Position numbers and translations under genes: made by a program. A stretch of 39,294 bases of DNA from Actinomycetota bacterium (GTDB taxonomy: Bacteria; Actinomycetota; Rubrobacteria; Rubrobacterales; Rubrobacteraceae): assembly GCA_902810695.1 (NCBI GenBank), contig CADDYV010000033.1:1-39294 (forward strand), written 5' to 3'. A model generated the notes under the pieces. That model was not told where the DNA came from. It searched no databases and saw only the letters and a list, made by a program, of their open reading frames with translations. Shown here one piece after another: positions 31,516-39,194 of this stretch. Each line of letters starts with the position of its first letter. The first letter of the stretch is position 1.

Positions 31516-32604
31516 TTACCACTCGGTCGAATTTCTGAACAACGCTTTGTAGTAGCTGTAGGCGTGGGCCGCGAGCAGGAAAAACTCGTAGGGCATCTCG
31601 AACAGCAAAGTAGCTCCTATAAGGGCACGTCCCACACCTCCTCTCCTGAATACCGTTATTGCGTGCTCCAGCGCGAACACGGCGGTTGCTGCGATCCATA
31701 TCGGGTAGAGCGTGAAGTGCCCGGTCCCGATACCCCAGAGAAGCGTTGCGAGGTAAGTGGCTACAGCCGCCATCCCCACGGCTCCCCAGGCGAGCATCAG
31801 CCCCAGCGTCCTGGTTCCGGGCACCAGGCCGTACTCCAGCACCGTGCGCACCGCGCCCTCCTTCCAACGGACACGCTGCTTCCAGAGCCTCCTCCATCCC
31901 CCCATCGTCTCCGTAGTGAGCGAGCAGGCCACGGGCGCTACGACCCGGTGTCCCAGGTTGACCAGCCTCACCGATATCTCCAGGTCCTCGACGAGGCTCG
32001 ACCTAGTGTAGAGTTTCCGGTAGGGACGGGAGTCCCGCACATCGCGCGCCGCGCTTACCCGGATCATCATCGCTGTGCCAGTAAGCGTGAGCGCCTTACC
32101 GTGCTTGCGGGCCACGTCGCGTTCGTAGCGCAGATACTCCTGCTGCTCGCAGAACGCCACGTACCGGCTCATGGGGCCTCCCCTGATGTCATCACGGCCC
32201 CGGAACACCCCTCCCACAGCCGAGTAGCCTTTCTCCATCCACGCCTCGCCGGTTGCGATGAATCCAGAGGAGATATAGGAGTCGGCATCCACCACCATCA
32301 GCACGTCGTCGCCTTCAAGCGTGCCGTCCAGACGCTCGAACGCCTCGTTGAGAGCATCAGCCTTGCAGTTTCCTCCCTCGACTACCACCACCTCCGCTCC
32401 GGTCTCTCGCGCTCTCCCGGCGGTTCCGTCGGAGCAGTTGTGCGCTATAACCACTACCCTGTCGGGAGTCCGGCTCTGGCTTAGCACGTGCTCTACGCAC
32501 CGCGCTATGGCCGCCTCCTCGTTGTGGGCTGGTATCAGGACGATTACCTGGGAACGGTCTTCTTTGTGGCTTGCTTCGGTGGACTTTTCTCTCTGCTCTT
32601 TCAT
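31516..32604 (-). CDS. Membrane glycosyltransferase, family 2 (processive-type)
   Basis: A 362-aa GT2 enzyme. The catalytic domain (about 18-250) has VIVLIPAHNEE, the nucleotide-sugar DAD (106-108), an acceptor-site ED (206-207) and the QRVRW motif (243-247), as in processive synthases of cellulose, hyaluronan and poly-GlcNAc. Three to four hydrophobic segments follow (about 263-350). It is shorter than full cellulose synthases and has no PilZ domain. The start ATG lacks an SD. It neighbours an LPxTG microprotein and, across about 670 bp, a c-di-GMP-riboswitch-controlled GH26-like gene. The product polymer is unknown. Confidence 0.92.
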   Translation of the reverse strand: MKEQREKSTEASHKEDRSQVIVLIPAHNEEAAIARCVEHVLSQSRTPDRVVVIAHNCSDGTAGRARETGAEVVVVEGGNCKADALNEAFERLDGTLEGDDVLMVVDADSYISSGFIATGEAWMEKGYSAVGGVFRGRDDIRGGPMSRYVAFCEQQEYLRYERDVARKHGKALTLTGTAMMIRVSAARDVRDSRPYRKLYTRSSLVEDLEISVRLVNLGHRVVAPVACSLTTETMGGWRRLWKQRVRWKEGAVRTVLEYGLVPGTRTLGLMLAWGAVGMAAVATYLATLLWGIGTGHFTLYPIWIAATAVFALEHAITVFRRGGVGRALIGATLLFEMPYEFFLLAAHAYSYYKALFRNSTEW

Positions 32605-32803
32605 ACAGCAAAGTCTGCTGCGCAGAGAGGAAAACGTCGTCTACCGGCGGTTTATTCCACGTCTATCCGAAGATTTATCTTTCGCCTACATCCAGAGATA
32701 TACAGTGCAAGAAGTCCAGGCGGCAAAGAGGCCCCTGCCGCCTGGAGACCATCAGAGGCTTACTGGAAACCGTAGTTGGCGGCCTACAGGCCGATTCTGC
32801 GGC

Positions 32804-33094
32804 TCAAGGAGCGTTGATCAGGGCACGCACTATCCGGCAGAGGGCGTACAGGAACGCATACCCGAAAAACTGCCTCTTGCCCGGCGTAAACATTCGGATA
32901 ACCAGTTTGTGGATCGGGCTCTGGGCAAAGCCACCTTTCCTGGCCTCATCCTCCGCCACGTTCTGTTGATCAGCGCGCTCCTTCGGCTTGGTTTCGCTCA
33001 TCTGTGCATCTCCCGTCGCAGCTTGCTCATCATCTGCGTATATCAATGCTAGCACTAGATAGAGTAGTGCAAATCCCGCAACGTTGCCCAGCAT
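32804..33094 (-). CDS. Small membrane protein, unknown (96 aa)
   Basis: A protein with an N-terminal hydrophobic helix (about 3-19, NVAGFALLYLVLALIYA), a charged middle of about 45 residues rich in Glu, Lys and Gln, and a second, weaker hydrophobic segment (FFGYAFLYALCRIVRALI) near the C-terminus. I do not recognise a family. The ATG at 33094 is preferred; a TTG two codons upstream (33100) also opens the frame. It lacks a strong SD. It lies between the GT2 gene and the riboswitch, with the start facing the riboswitch side. Confidence 0.55.
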   Translation of the reverse strand: MLGNVAGFALLYLVLALIYADDEQAATGDAQMSETKPKERADQQNVAEDEARKGGFAQSPIHKLVIRMFTPGKRQFFGYAFLYALCRIVRALINAP

Positions 33095-33172
33095 GAACAA
33101 AAACTTTCACATTTTCTCAAAGAGAAGCTAAAGTTTTCGCGCTTCCAATCCGATAATCCAGGTATTCAGAAA

Positions 33173-33243
33173 AAGGCAAACCCGTCGCGAGGCGGGGACG
33201 CAAAGCCACGGGCCTCCTGAAAAAGAGGCAGCCGGGTTGCCAA
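33173..33243 (+). ncRNA. Cyclic di-GMP-I (GEMM-I) riboswitch aptamer
   Basis: The sequence carries the strongly conserved GEMM-I core in order: GGCAAACC at 33175-33182, a 6-bp stem (33181-33186 with 33191-33196) closed by a GCGA tetraloop of the GNRA type, then GGGACGCAAAGCC (33195-33207), a second stem GCCTC...GAGGC, and the 3' strand GCAGCCGGGTTGCC. It stands 37 nt in front of the start codon of a Tat-exported GH26-like gene. The aptamer reads c-di-GMP; whether it switches ON or OFF cannot be read directly. Confidence 0.93.
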
Positions 33244-33245
33244 AG

Positions 33246-33278
33246 TGCGTTCCTCCTGACGACGAAAGGAGGAACGCA
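33246..33278 (+). promoter_or_regulatory. Expression platform: hairpin sequestering the SD of the GH26-like gene
   Basis: A perfect 12-bp stem (33246-33257 with 33267-33278, 9-nt loop) directly follows the aptamer. The right arm contains the SD aggagg (33267-33272), 7 nt before the ATG at 33280. When formed it blocks ribosome binding; there is no U-tract, so control is likely translational. The aptamer's last strand does not overlap the left arm, so the coupling mechanism is unclear. Confidence 0.8.
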
Positions 33279-33279
33279 G

Positions 33280-34332
33280 ATGTCGAAAGCGCAAATCTCT
33301 CACTCAACCAGAGGGTACTCCCCCGGTATACTCGATCGCAGGATAAGCCGCCGGGATTTTCTGAAGGCTGGCGGCGCGGGACTTGGAGCGATGGCGCTCT
33401 CGACTATTTTGCCAAACTTCGTAACTGATCAGAAAGCGGAAGCCGCTACCGGAAGCTCCGGCATAGCCCTGGGCGCTTTCGCACCCAGTCTGCCCTGGAG
33501 CTTCGAGGACATAGACAATTTCTCCACTTTGACGGGGCACAATCCGGCCATCATCCACTGGTTCCAGGACTGGACGATGGACTTCGATCCGGACTACATG
33601 AACCAGGCGGCTTTAAGAAAGGCGATGCCGCTCGTAAGCTGGGAGCCCTGGGACTGGAACGGAGATAGGACCAACCAGCCCGAATACTCGCTCCGGGCGA
33701 TTCTGCGGGGAGACCACGACGCCTACATTCGCCGGTGGGCGCGGGCCGCAGCGGCGTGGGGCAGGCCCTTCTACCTGCGGTTCGCGGCGGAGATGAACGC
33801 CGACTGGGACACCTGGAGCCCGCAAGTCAACGGCAATACCTCATCCGAGTACATCGCCGTCTGGAGAAAGGTGCACAGGATGTTCCGCCGGGCCGGAGCA
33901 ACCAACGCGCGGTGGGTCTGGTGCCCGGTCGTCTACTACAAAGGCTCGACGCCGTTCAAGGCCGTCTACCCCGGCGACGCCTACGTGGACTGGGTCGGGC
34001 TCGACGGCTACAACTGGGGCAATCTCCAGTCCTGGTCGCACTGGCAGAGCGCGGGCGATATCTTCGGCCAGTCCTACCGGATGCTCACCCGTATGACCCG
34101 CAAACCCGTAATGATTCCAGAGGTAGCCTCAACCGAGCACGGCGGTAACAAGGCGCGCTGGATCCTGGACGCCTTCCTCAGGGAGATCCCCTACAAATTC
34201 CCCCGCGTGAAGGCCATCGTCTGGTTCGACGCCGACAAGGAGACCGACTGGCGAGTCAACTCCTCCAGCCCCTCGCTCTCCGCCTACCGCAAGATAGCGG
34301 CCAACCGCCGCTTCCGGGCGCACCTGACGTAG
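33280..34332 (+). CDS. Tat-exported glycoside hydrolase, GH26-like
   Basis: A 350-aa exported hydrolase. A twin-arginine motif (RRISRRDFLKAGGAGLG, about 21-36) and a hydrophobic stretch lead to a likely cut near AEA-A (about 53-56). The TIM-barrel catalytic domain has YLRFAAEMNADW with likely acid/base E171 and MIPEVASTE with likely nucleophile E281, as in GH26-type beta-mannanases and beta-1,3/1,4-glucanases. The c-di-GMP-I riboswitch and SD hairpin control translation. A GT2 gene lies upstream on the other strand. It may trim or release a surface polysaccharide (inference). Confidence 0.9.
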   Translation: MSKAQISHSTRGYSPGILDRRISRRDFLKAGGAGLGAMALSTILPNFVTDQKAEAATGSSGIALGAFAPSLPWSFEDIDNFSTLTGHNPAIIHWFQDWTMDFDPDYMNQAALRKAMPLVSWEPWDWNGDRTNQPEYSLRAILRGDHDAYIRRWARAAAAWGRPFYLRFAAEMNADWDTWSPQVNGNTSSEYIAVWRKVHRMFRRAGATNARWVWCPVVYYKGSTPFKAVYPGDAYVDWVGLDGYNWGNLQSWSHWQSAGDIFGQSYRMLTRMTRKPVMIPEVASTEHGGNKARWILDAFLREIPYKFPRVKAIVWFDADKETDWRVNSSSPSLSAYRKIAANRRFRAHLT

Positions 34333-34390
34333 CTTTCTAAGTAAGCATCCTCACTAGCGCAAATCAGTGTGTAGTAATCTCGCTTTTGAG

Positions 34391-34396
34391 TAGAAT
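34391..34396 (+). promoter_or_regulatory. -10 element of the methyltransferase gene (leaderless start)
   Basis: TAGAAT lies only 6 nt before the ATG at 34403, so transcription would start at or next to the start codon. No SD is present. A convincing -35 is not seen. Confidence 0.4.
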
Positions 34397-34402
34397 TTAG
34401 GT

Positions 34403-35293
34403 ATGGATCAGCCTTCTTTATTTGGAGAACATCCCCATTTATTTGAAGTTGGGGGTGGCAAGATTTTCAACGTAGCTACAGTGCCGATGCGCAGTCCTTT
34501 CAGGTATCCAGGCGGGAAGACATGGCTGGTCCCATACATCAGACAATGGTTACTCAGCCGACAGACTAGAGTCAAAGAATTCATAGAACCATTTGCCGGC
34601 GGCGGGATAGTAGGACTCACGGCTGCTTTCGAGGGCCTTGCGGACCACGTGACGATGGTCGAACTAGATGACCAGGTAGCTTCCGTATGGCGGGCTATTT
34701 TGTACGGCTACGGTGAGCAACTCGCTAACAGGATCGCCTCGTTCGAGTTGTCCACCGAGTCCGTAAAGAAGGTACTTGACTCACCCGCTAACTCTCTACT
34801 GGATCAAGCGTTTGCAACCATTTTGAAGAATAGAGTCAACCGGGGCGGAATACTCGCTCCCGGAGCCAGCCTGGTAAAGAGTGGAGAAAATGGGAAGGGA
34901 TTATCTTCTCGCTGGTACCCGGAAACTCTCAAAAAGAGGATTCTGGATATTGCTCACATAAGCAACCGCATTACCTTCATCGAGGGCGATGGTATGGAAG
35001 TGATGAGGCAGAACGCCCATCGCAAAGATGCCTCTTTCTTTATAGACCCCCCATACACACTGGCCGCCAGACGACTATACAGTCAGTGGAAGTTGGACCA
35101 CGAAGAGTTGTTCAGAACAGCAGAGGGGCTTGCGGGTGATTTCCTGATGACTTACGACAACGATGAGCTGATACGCTCTCTGGCAGCCACTCATGAGCTC
35201 CAGATCAGGGAAGTGGCTATGAAAAACACTCACCACGCCAGGATGACCGAGCTGCTAATAGGTCGAGACCTCTGCTGGTTAGGTGCTCAATAG
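34403..35293 (+). CDS. D12-class DNA adenine-N6 methyltransferase
   Basis: A 296-aa Dam-like (D12 class) DNA methyltransferase. It shows the order FRYPGGK (33-39), the SAM-binding motif IEPFAGGG (61-68) and the catalytic DPPY (215-218). It methylates adenine in a specific site, presumably protecting the host DNA from the facing NotI-like endonuclease. A putative -10 (TAGAAT) close to the ATG suggests a leaderless message. The gene and its partner have visibly lower G+C than their surroundings, in line with horizontal transfer. It ends 1 bp from the endonuclease's end. Confidence 0.93.
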   Translation: MDQPSLFGEHPHLFEVGGGKIFNVATVPMRSPFRYPGGKTWLVPYIRQWLLSRQTRVKEFIEPFAGGGIVGLTAAFEGLADHVTMVELDDQVASVWRAILYGYGEQLANRIASFELSTESVKKVLDSPANSLLDQAFATILKNRVNRGGILAPGASLVKSGENGKGLSSRWYPETLKKRILDIAHISNRITFIEGDGMEVMRQNAHRKDASFFIDPPYTLAARRLYSQWKLDHEELFRTAEGLAGDFLMTYDNDELIRSLAATHELQIREVAMKNTHHARMTELLIGRDLCWLGAQ

Positions 35294-35294
35294 A

Positions 35295-36165
35295 TTAACT
35301 GCTTATGATGTCTCCCATTGTTGGAGCATCAGGAGGATTGTCTAACTCCTCATTGAGTTTACCCTGAAGGACTTCTACAAAATCCTCAATCGGTCCGGCC
35401 TCTGGAGAAGTAATCTTTACCAGGGCTGGTTCAAATTCTGTGTAGACTATCTCATCCAGAACCAGATTGTACCGGTTGGTATCCTCATCTTTCTTGAGAT
35501 CGTAAATCATCCAGGCAACCTCGGCTTCTTCCCGAGAGACTGTTGGTGGGGCGGGAAGCGTTGCGAAGAAGTTCTTGTGTATGGCAATCGCCTGCTTCTT
35601 GCCCCAGGCCTTGAGAATCCCTCCTTTGTAGACCATCTGTGGTAGCAGGCGTTTTCTGGAAGATGAGAGGTAGTCTGGGCGAACGTTGGTATCAGACCAG
35701 ACCATGTTCTTGCGACGCTCCATGTCGGCTATGTAGTGCTCAAAAGGACGACGCACGTTCCCCGAGATATAAACGGCCTGCACCTCCAGAGAACCGAAAT
35801 CGTTAACTTGGCCCTTCTCGTCATAGGAAGCTATCACTACGTCTATGTTTCCCGCCGAGCGACCGTTTTTGTCCGTAAGCCTGACCTCTGGCAAAGAAGT
35901 CCAACTTCCTGAAGAGAAGCCGAAAAAACCTGGCTGCGTCCCCAGCGATCAACCAGTCTTGCCGAAAGCGTATCGGGCAAGTGATCGCGGGAGTGTTGCC
36001 TTCCATGACACTACAAACTCCGAGAGGATCGTTAGCCTTATCTTTGGTGCAGTTGGGAGATTTGTTGTTGAAAGGACAAAGCTTGTTGATTTTGTATCGT
36101 TTGGCCTCGGGTGAGAGGTCGTCCGTGGGAAATCCGAACACCTCTGCCAGAGGATTCTGCGCCAT
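35295..36165 (-). pseudogene. NotI-like restriction endonuclease, frameshifted
   Basis: Two frames together make a NotI-family type II endonuclease of about 289 aa. The 5' frame (36165 to about 35925) has the four-cysteine metal site seen in NotI: C30 (LCPF), C39 (NCTK), C51 (GVCSV), C63 (TCPIRF). The 3' frame (from about 35921) has SLPEVRLTDKNGRSAGNIDVV and SLEVQAVYISGNVRRPF, giving the D...ExQ catalytic pattern of NotI. The break is at a run of six T (35923-35928 as A on the plus strand); removing one joins the frames in register. It may be a real mutation, an assembly/sequencing error, or slippage. The ATG follows aaagga. Confidence 0.88.
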
Positions 36166-36201
36166 CGAGATTCCTTTCAGCTACTATGCCTAGCTACCAC
36201 C

Positions 36202-36996
36202 TTAGACGACCGCCAGCGGCCTTACCGGAGCCCCCGTTGCTCCCACGAATTTCGGCGGCGTGCACACGAACAGGAAGCTGTAGGCTCCCGCGGCGGAAAG
36301 CTCTTCGAGGGTCAGGTTCTCGACGATGTAGATGCCGCGTCTTGCCAGCAGGATCAGGTGTCCCGGCAGCAGGCATCCGAGCTCTGGATCCTTGACGCCC
36401 GGAACGTCCCACGCCATGTTGTCCACCCCCACCGCCAAGACCCTTCTCTCCGCGAGCCAGCGAGAAGCCTCCGCCGAGACCCCCGGTCCCGCCAGGTAGC
36501 CTTCGGCGTCGTCCCAGCGGCGGGCGTTGCCGGTTCGGACGAGCGCGACGCTCCCTTCCTCGACATTGACACCCTGCCGCTCGCAGCACTCTTCGAGGTC
36601 TCCGGCGGTTACGGCGTACCCTGGTTCCAGGGATTCGACACCTTCTTTTGAGGCCACGTCCAGCAGCACTCCGGGAGCGAAGATCGGGGGTATCGTCTCT
36701 ACGCCGAGGTGCGTGAAGCCGCGTGAGGTCGCCACATCTTCTGTCATAAGGTCCCCATAGAGCTTGAGGGCATCAGACTGGTGGCAGATCGCATCTATGT
36801 GGGTTCCGGTGTGCTCGGTGCAGACGATTATCCCCGAGGCGCTGGTGCGAGGGCCGCCTCCTTCCGGGTCATATTCGTCCTCGTGGCGACGGTGGAGCAG
36901 GTAGGAGTACCCTGGCCGGTGAGCAGGATAGACCGGCATCTCCGCCGTGCGCGGCTGTTCGAGGTCGAAGATTTGCGTTCCTTCAGGCAGCCTCAC
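36202..36996 (-). CDS. Cyclase-family (kynurenine-formamidase-like) hydrolase
   Basis: A 264-aa metal-dependent hydrolase of the cyclase family, which includes bacterial kynurenine formamidase and isatin hydrolase. The metal-binding signature is TEHTGTHIDAICH (HxGTHxD). Other family parts are AEMPVYPAHRPGY near the start, APGVLLDV, and the late IVENLTLEEL with the Glu that is usually a ligand/catalytic residue. The GTG at 36996 is chosen because aaggagagg lies just upstream; a GTG 7 codons farther up also exists. It is divergent from hydantoinase A (227 bp between starts) and may work in the same cyclic-amide catabolism (inference). Confidence 0.92.
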   Translation of the reverse strand: MRLPEGTQIFDLEQPRTAEMPVYPAHRPGYSYLLHRRHEDEYDPEGGGPRTSASGIIVCTEHTGTHIDAICHQSDALKLYGDLMTEDVATSRGFTHLGVETIPPIFAPGVLLDVASKEGVESLEPGYAVTAGDLEECCERQGVNVEEGSVALVRTGNARRWDDAEGYLAGPGVSAEASRWLAERRVLAVGVDNMAWDVPGVKDPELGCLLPGHLILLARRGIYIVENLTLEELSAAGAYSFLFVCTPPKFVGATGAPVRPLAVV

Positions 36997-37223
36997 GTGA
37001 TCCTCTCCTTCTTCCACGTTGCGACGTTATGCACGCTCCTTCGGGAGTGTGATTTTCCATCGCGAGCTTGACGTCGAATCACCGTCCAGAATACTATCCC
37101 AAAACGAGAAGAAGGAGAACGAAGGATTGCCAACCGAAAAAACGAGCAGCAGGGAAGTATCGCCGTGAACGCACCTTCCGGGCAGGCGAGAGGCAGATCG
37201 CCCTTGACCGATCAGGAGATGTC

Positions 37224-39194
37224 GTGAGCCGCCTCGGAGTAGACGTTGGCGGGACGTTCACCGACCTGGTGGCCCTGGGAGATGGCGACATCTTTACGGC
37301 GAAAGTCCCCTCCACCCCGCGCGATCAGTCCGAGGGCGTCATGGCGAGCCTGGGGGCGGCGGAGATCCGTGCAGAGGATGTCATGGCTTTCGCGCACGGG
37401 ATGACGGTCGCCACGAACGCGCTGCTGGAGCGCCGGGGGGCGAGGACCGCCATCGTAACCACCGAGGGCTTCAGGGACGTGCTGGAAATAGCGCGCCAGA
37501 ATCGCCCATCCCTCTATGACCTGACCCGCGACCGTCCACCCGCGCTCGTGCCGCGCGAGCTGCGGTTCACCGTGCGCGAGAGGATGGGCCCCGAAGGAGA
37601 GCTAGAACCCCTCGACGAGCGGTCGCTGGAAGAGGCCGTCGCCGCTCTGAAAGAAGCGCAGGTGGAGGCGGTGGCCGTCTGCTTTCTCTTCTCGTTCTTG
37701 CACCCGGAGCACGAGCAGCAGGTCGGGGAAGTCTTGAGGAGCGAGCTTCCGGGGGTCCATGTCTCTTTGAGCAGCGAGGTTCTGCCGGAGTTCCGGGAAT
37801 ACGAGCGGTTCTCGACGACCACTGCCGACGCCTACCTCGGGCCCAGGCTGGCGGCGTACCTGAAAAACCTCTCCGGCAAGGCCGAAGAGGCCGGTTTGCC
37901 CCCACTCATGGTCATGCAGTCCTCGGGCGGGGTGGTGGACGTGGAGACCGCCGCGCGCGGGGCCGCGGCGTGCGTGCTCTCGGGACCGGCTGGCGGGGTG
38001 GTGGGCGCAGCGTACGTCGCGCAGGCCAGCGGTTACGAGGATCTCCTCACGCTCGACATGGGCGGGACCAGTTCCGACGTCGCCCCCATCATCGGGGGGG
38101 AGGCGCTCACGACCACGGAGGCGACGGTGGCGGGAGTACCCATAAAGCTGCCGATGGTAGACGTGCACACGGTGAGCGCGGGTGGCGGCTCCATCGCCTG
38201 GGCGGACGCCGGGGGAGCCCTGCGCGCCGGTCCGCACTCGGCGGGAGCGGACCCCGGTCCCGCGGCCTACGGCCAGGGTGGTGAGGAGCCCACGGTTACG
38301 GACGCTAACCTCTTTCTGGGGTATCTCGCGGACGGCGCGACTTTGGGCGGTGAGGTCGTCTTGAGGCGCGATCTCTCGGAGAAAGCGCTGGGGCGGCTGG
38401 GCGAAAAACTCGGCATGGACGCCCTGGAGGTCGCGCTGGGGGTCGTACAGGTAGCGAACACGGAGATGGTCGGGGCGCTGCGAGTGATCAGCGTCGAGAG
38501 GGGCCTGGACCCCCGCGACTTCGCCCTCGTCGCCTTCGGCGGGGCCGGTCCCATGCACGCCCTCGCCCTTGCCGAGGAACTGGGCATAAGCACCGTGCTC
38601 GTCCCCAAGGCCAGCGGCGTCCTCTCCGCCCTGGGTCTCGCCGTCTCCGACCCGCGCCGCGACTACGTAACGCCGTTTCTCTCGCCCCTGGATGATGCCG
38701 ACGAAAGCGATCTGGAAGAAGCCTTTGCGCAGATGGAGAGCGCCGCCGGAAACGACCTCGAATCCGCCAGCTTTCGCCGCCGGGCCGACCTGCGCTACAG
38801 AGGCCAGTCCTTCGAGCTTACGGTCGAGGCCAGCGATTTCGGCAAGCTCGCCGCGCGCTTCCACGCCGCCCACGAGCGGCGCTACGGCTACCGAATGGAG
38901 GAAGAACCGGTCGAGCTGGTAAATTTGCGCCTGACGGCGACCACCCCGGTCGAGAAACCAGAGCTGCGTGAGCCCGAACCGGAAGGCGAAGCTCTAACCG
39001 GACGCCGCCAGGCCAACTTCGACAGGGAGTGGCGCGAGGTGTCGGTTCTGGAGAGAGGCAGGATGGGGCGCGGCTCTGAAGTTGAAGGGCCGGCCATCGT
39101 CGAGTTCGCCGAGGCGACCTGCGTGGTGCGTCCCGGCTGGCGCGGGGAGGTAGACGAAGCGGGCACGCTGGTTCTGGAGAGAAAAGATGGCTGA
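37224..39194 (+). CDS. hyuA: Hydantoinase/oxoprolinase family, subunit A
   Basis: A 656-aa ATP-dependent cyclic-amide hydrolase subunit (HyuA/5-oxoprolinase A). The N-terminus RLGVDVGGTFTDLVAL is the ATP-binding start of the ASKHA-like fold. Other motifs are AHGMTVATNALLERRGART, MQSSGG, the LSGPAGGVVGAAY loop, LDMGGTSSDV and FGGAGPMHALALAEELG. The GTG at 37224 is chosen because aggag lies 5 nt upstream and the start then fits family length; the longer frame upstream is not used. It overlaps the following HyuB gene by 8 nt. The exact substrate (hydantoin, N-methylhydantoin, acetophenone or 5-oxoproline) is not readable. Confidence 0.93.
   Translation: MSRLGVDVGGTFTDLVALGDGDIFTAKVPSTPRDQSEGVMASLGAAEIRAEDVMAFAHGMTVATNALLERRGARTAIVTTEGFRDVLEIARQNRPSLYDLTRDRPPALVPRELRFTVRERMGPEGELEPLDERSLEEAVAALKEAQVEAVAVCFLFSFLHPEHEQQVGEVLRSELPGVHVSLSSEVLPEFREYERFSTTTADAYLGPRLAAYLKNLSGKAEEAGLPPLMVMQSSGGVVDVETAARGAAACVLSGPAGGVVGAAYVAQASGYEDLLTLDMGGTSSDVAPIIGGEALTTTEATVAGVPIKLPMVDVHTVSAGGGSIAWADAGGALRAGPHSAGADPGPAAYGQGGEEPTVTDANLFLGYLADGATLGGEVVLRRDLSEKALGRLGEKLGMDALEVALGVVQVANTEMVGALRVISVERGLDPRDFALVAFGGAGPMHALALAEELGISTVLVPKASGVLSALGLAVSDPRRDYVTPFLSPLDDADESDLEEAFAQMESAAGNDLESASFRRRADLRYRGQSFELTVEASDFGKLAARFHAAHERRYGYRMEEEPVELVNLRLTATTPVEKPELREPEPEGEALTGRRQANFDREWREVSVLERGRMGRGSEVEGPAIVEFAEATCVVRPGWRGEVDEAGTLVLERKDG

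Noticed and set aside
29721-32484. Long plus-strand frames (475 and 498 codons) over the two regulators and the GT2 gene
   Set aside because: They overlap three recognised genes; translations are Arg/Pro/His/Ala-rich without domains.
37602-38873. Open minus-strand frame of 423 codons inside hydantoinase A
   Set aside because: It is a shadow of HyuA, whose motifs are complete along the whole length.
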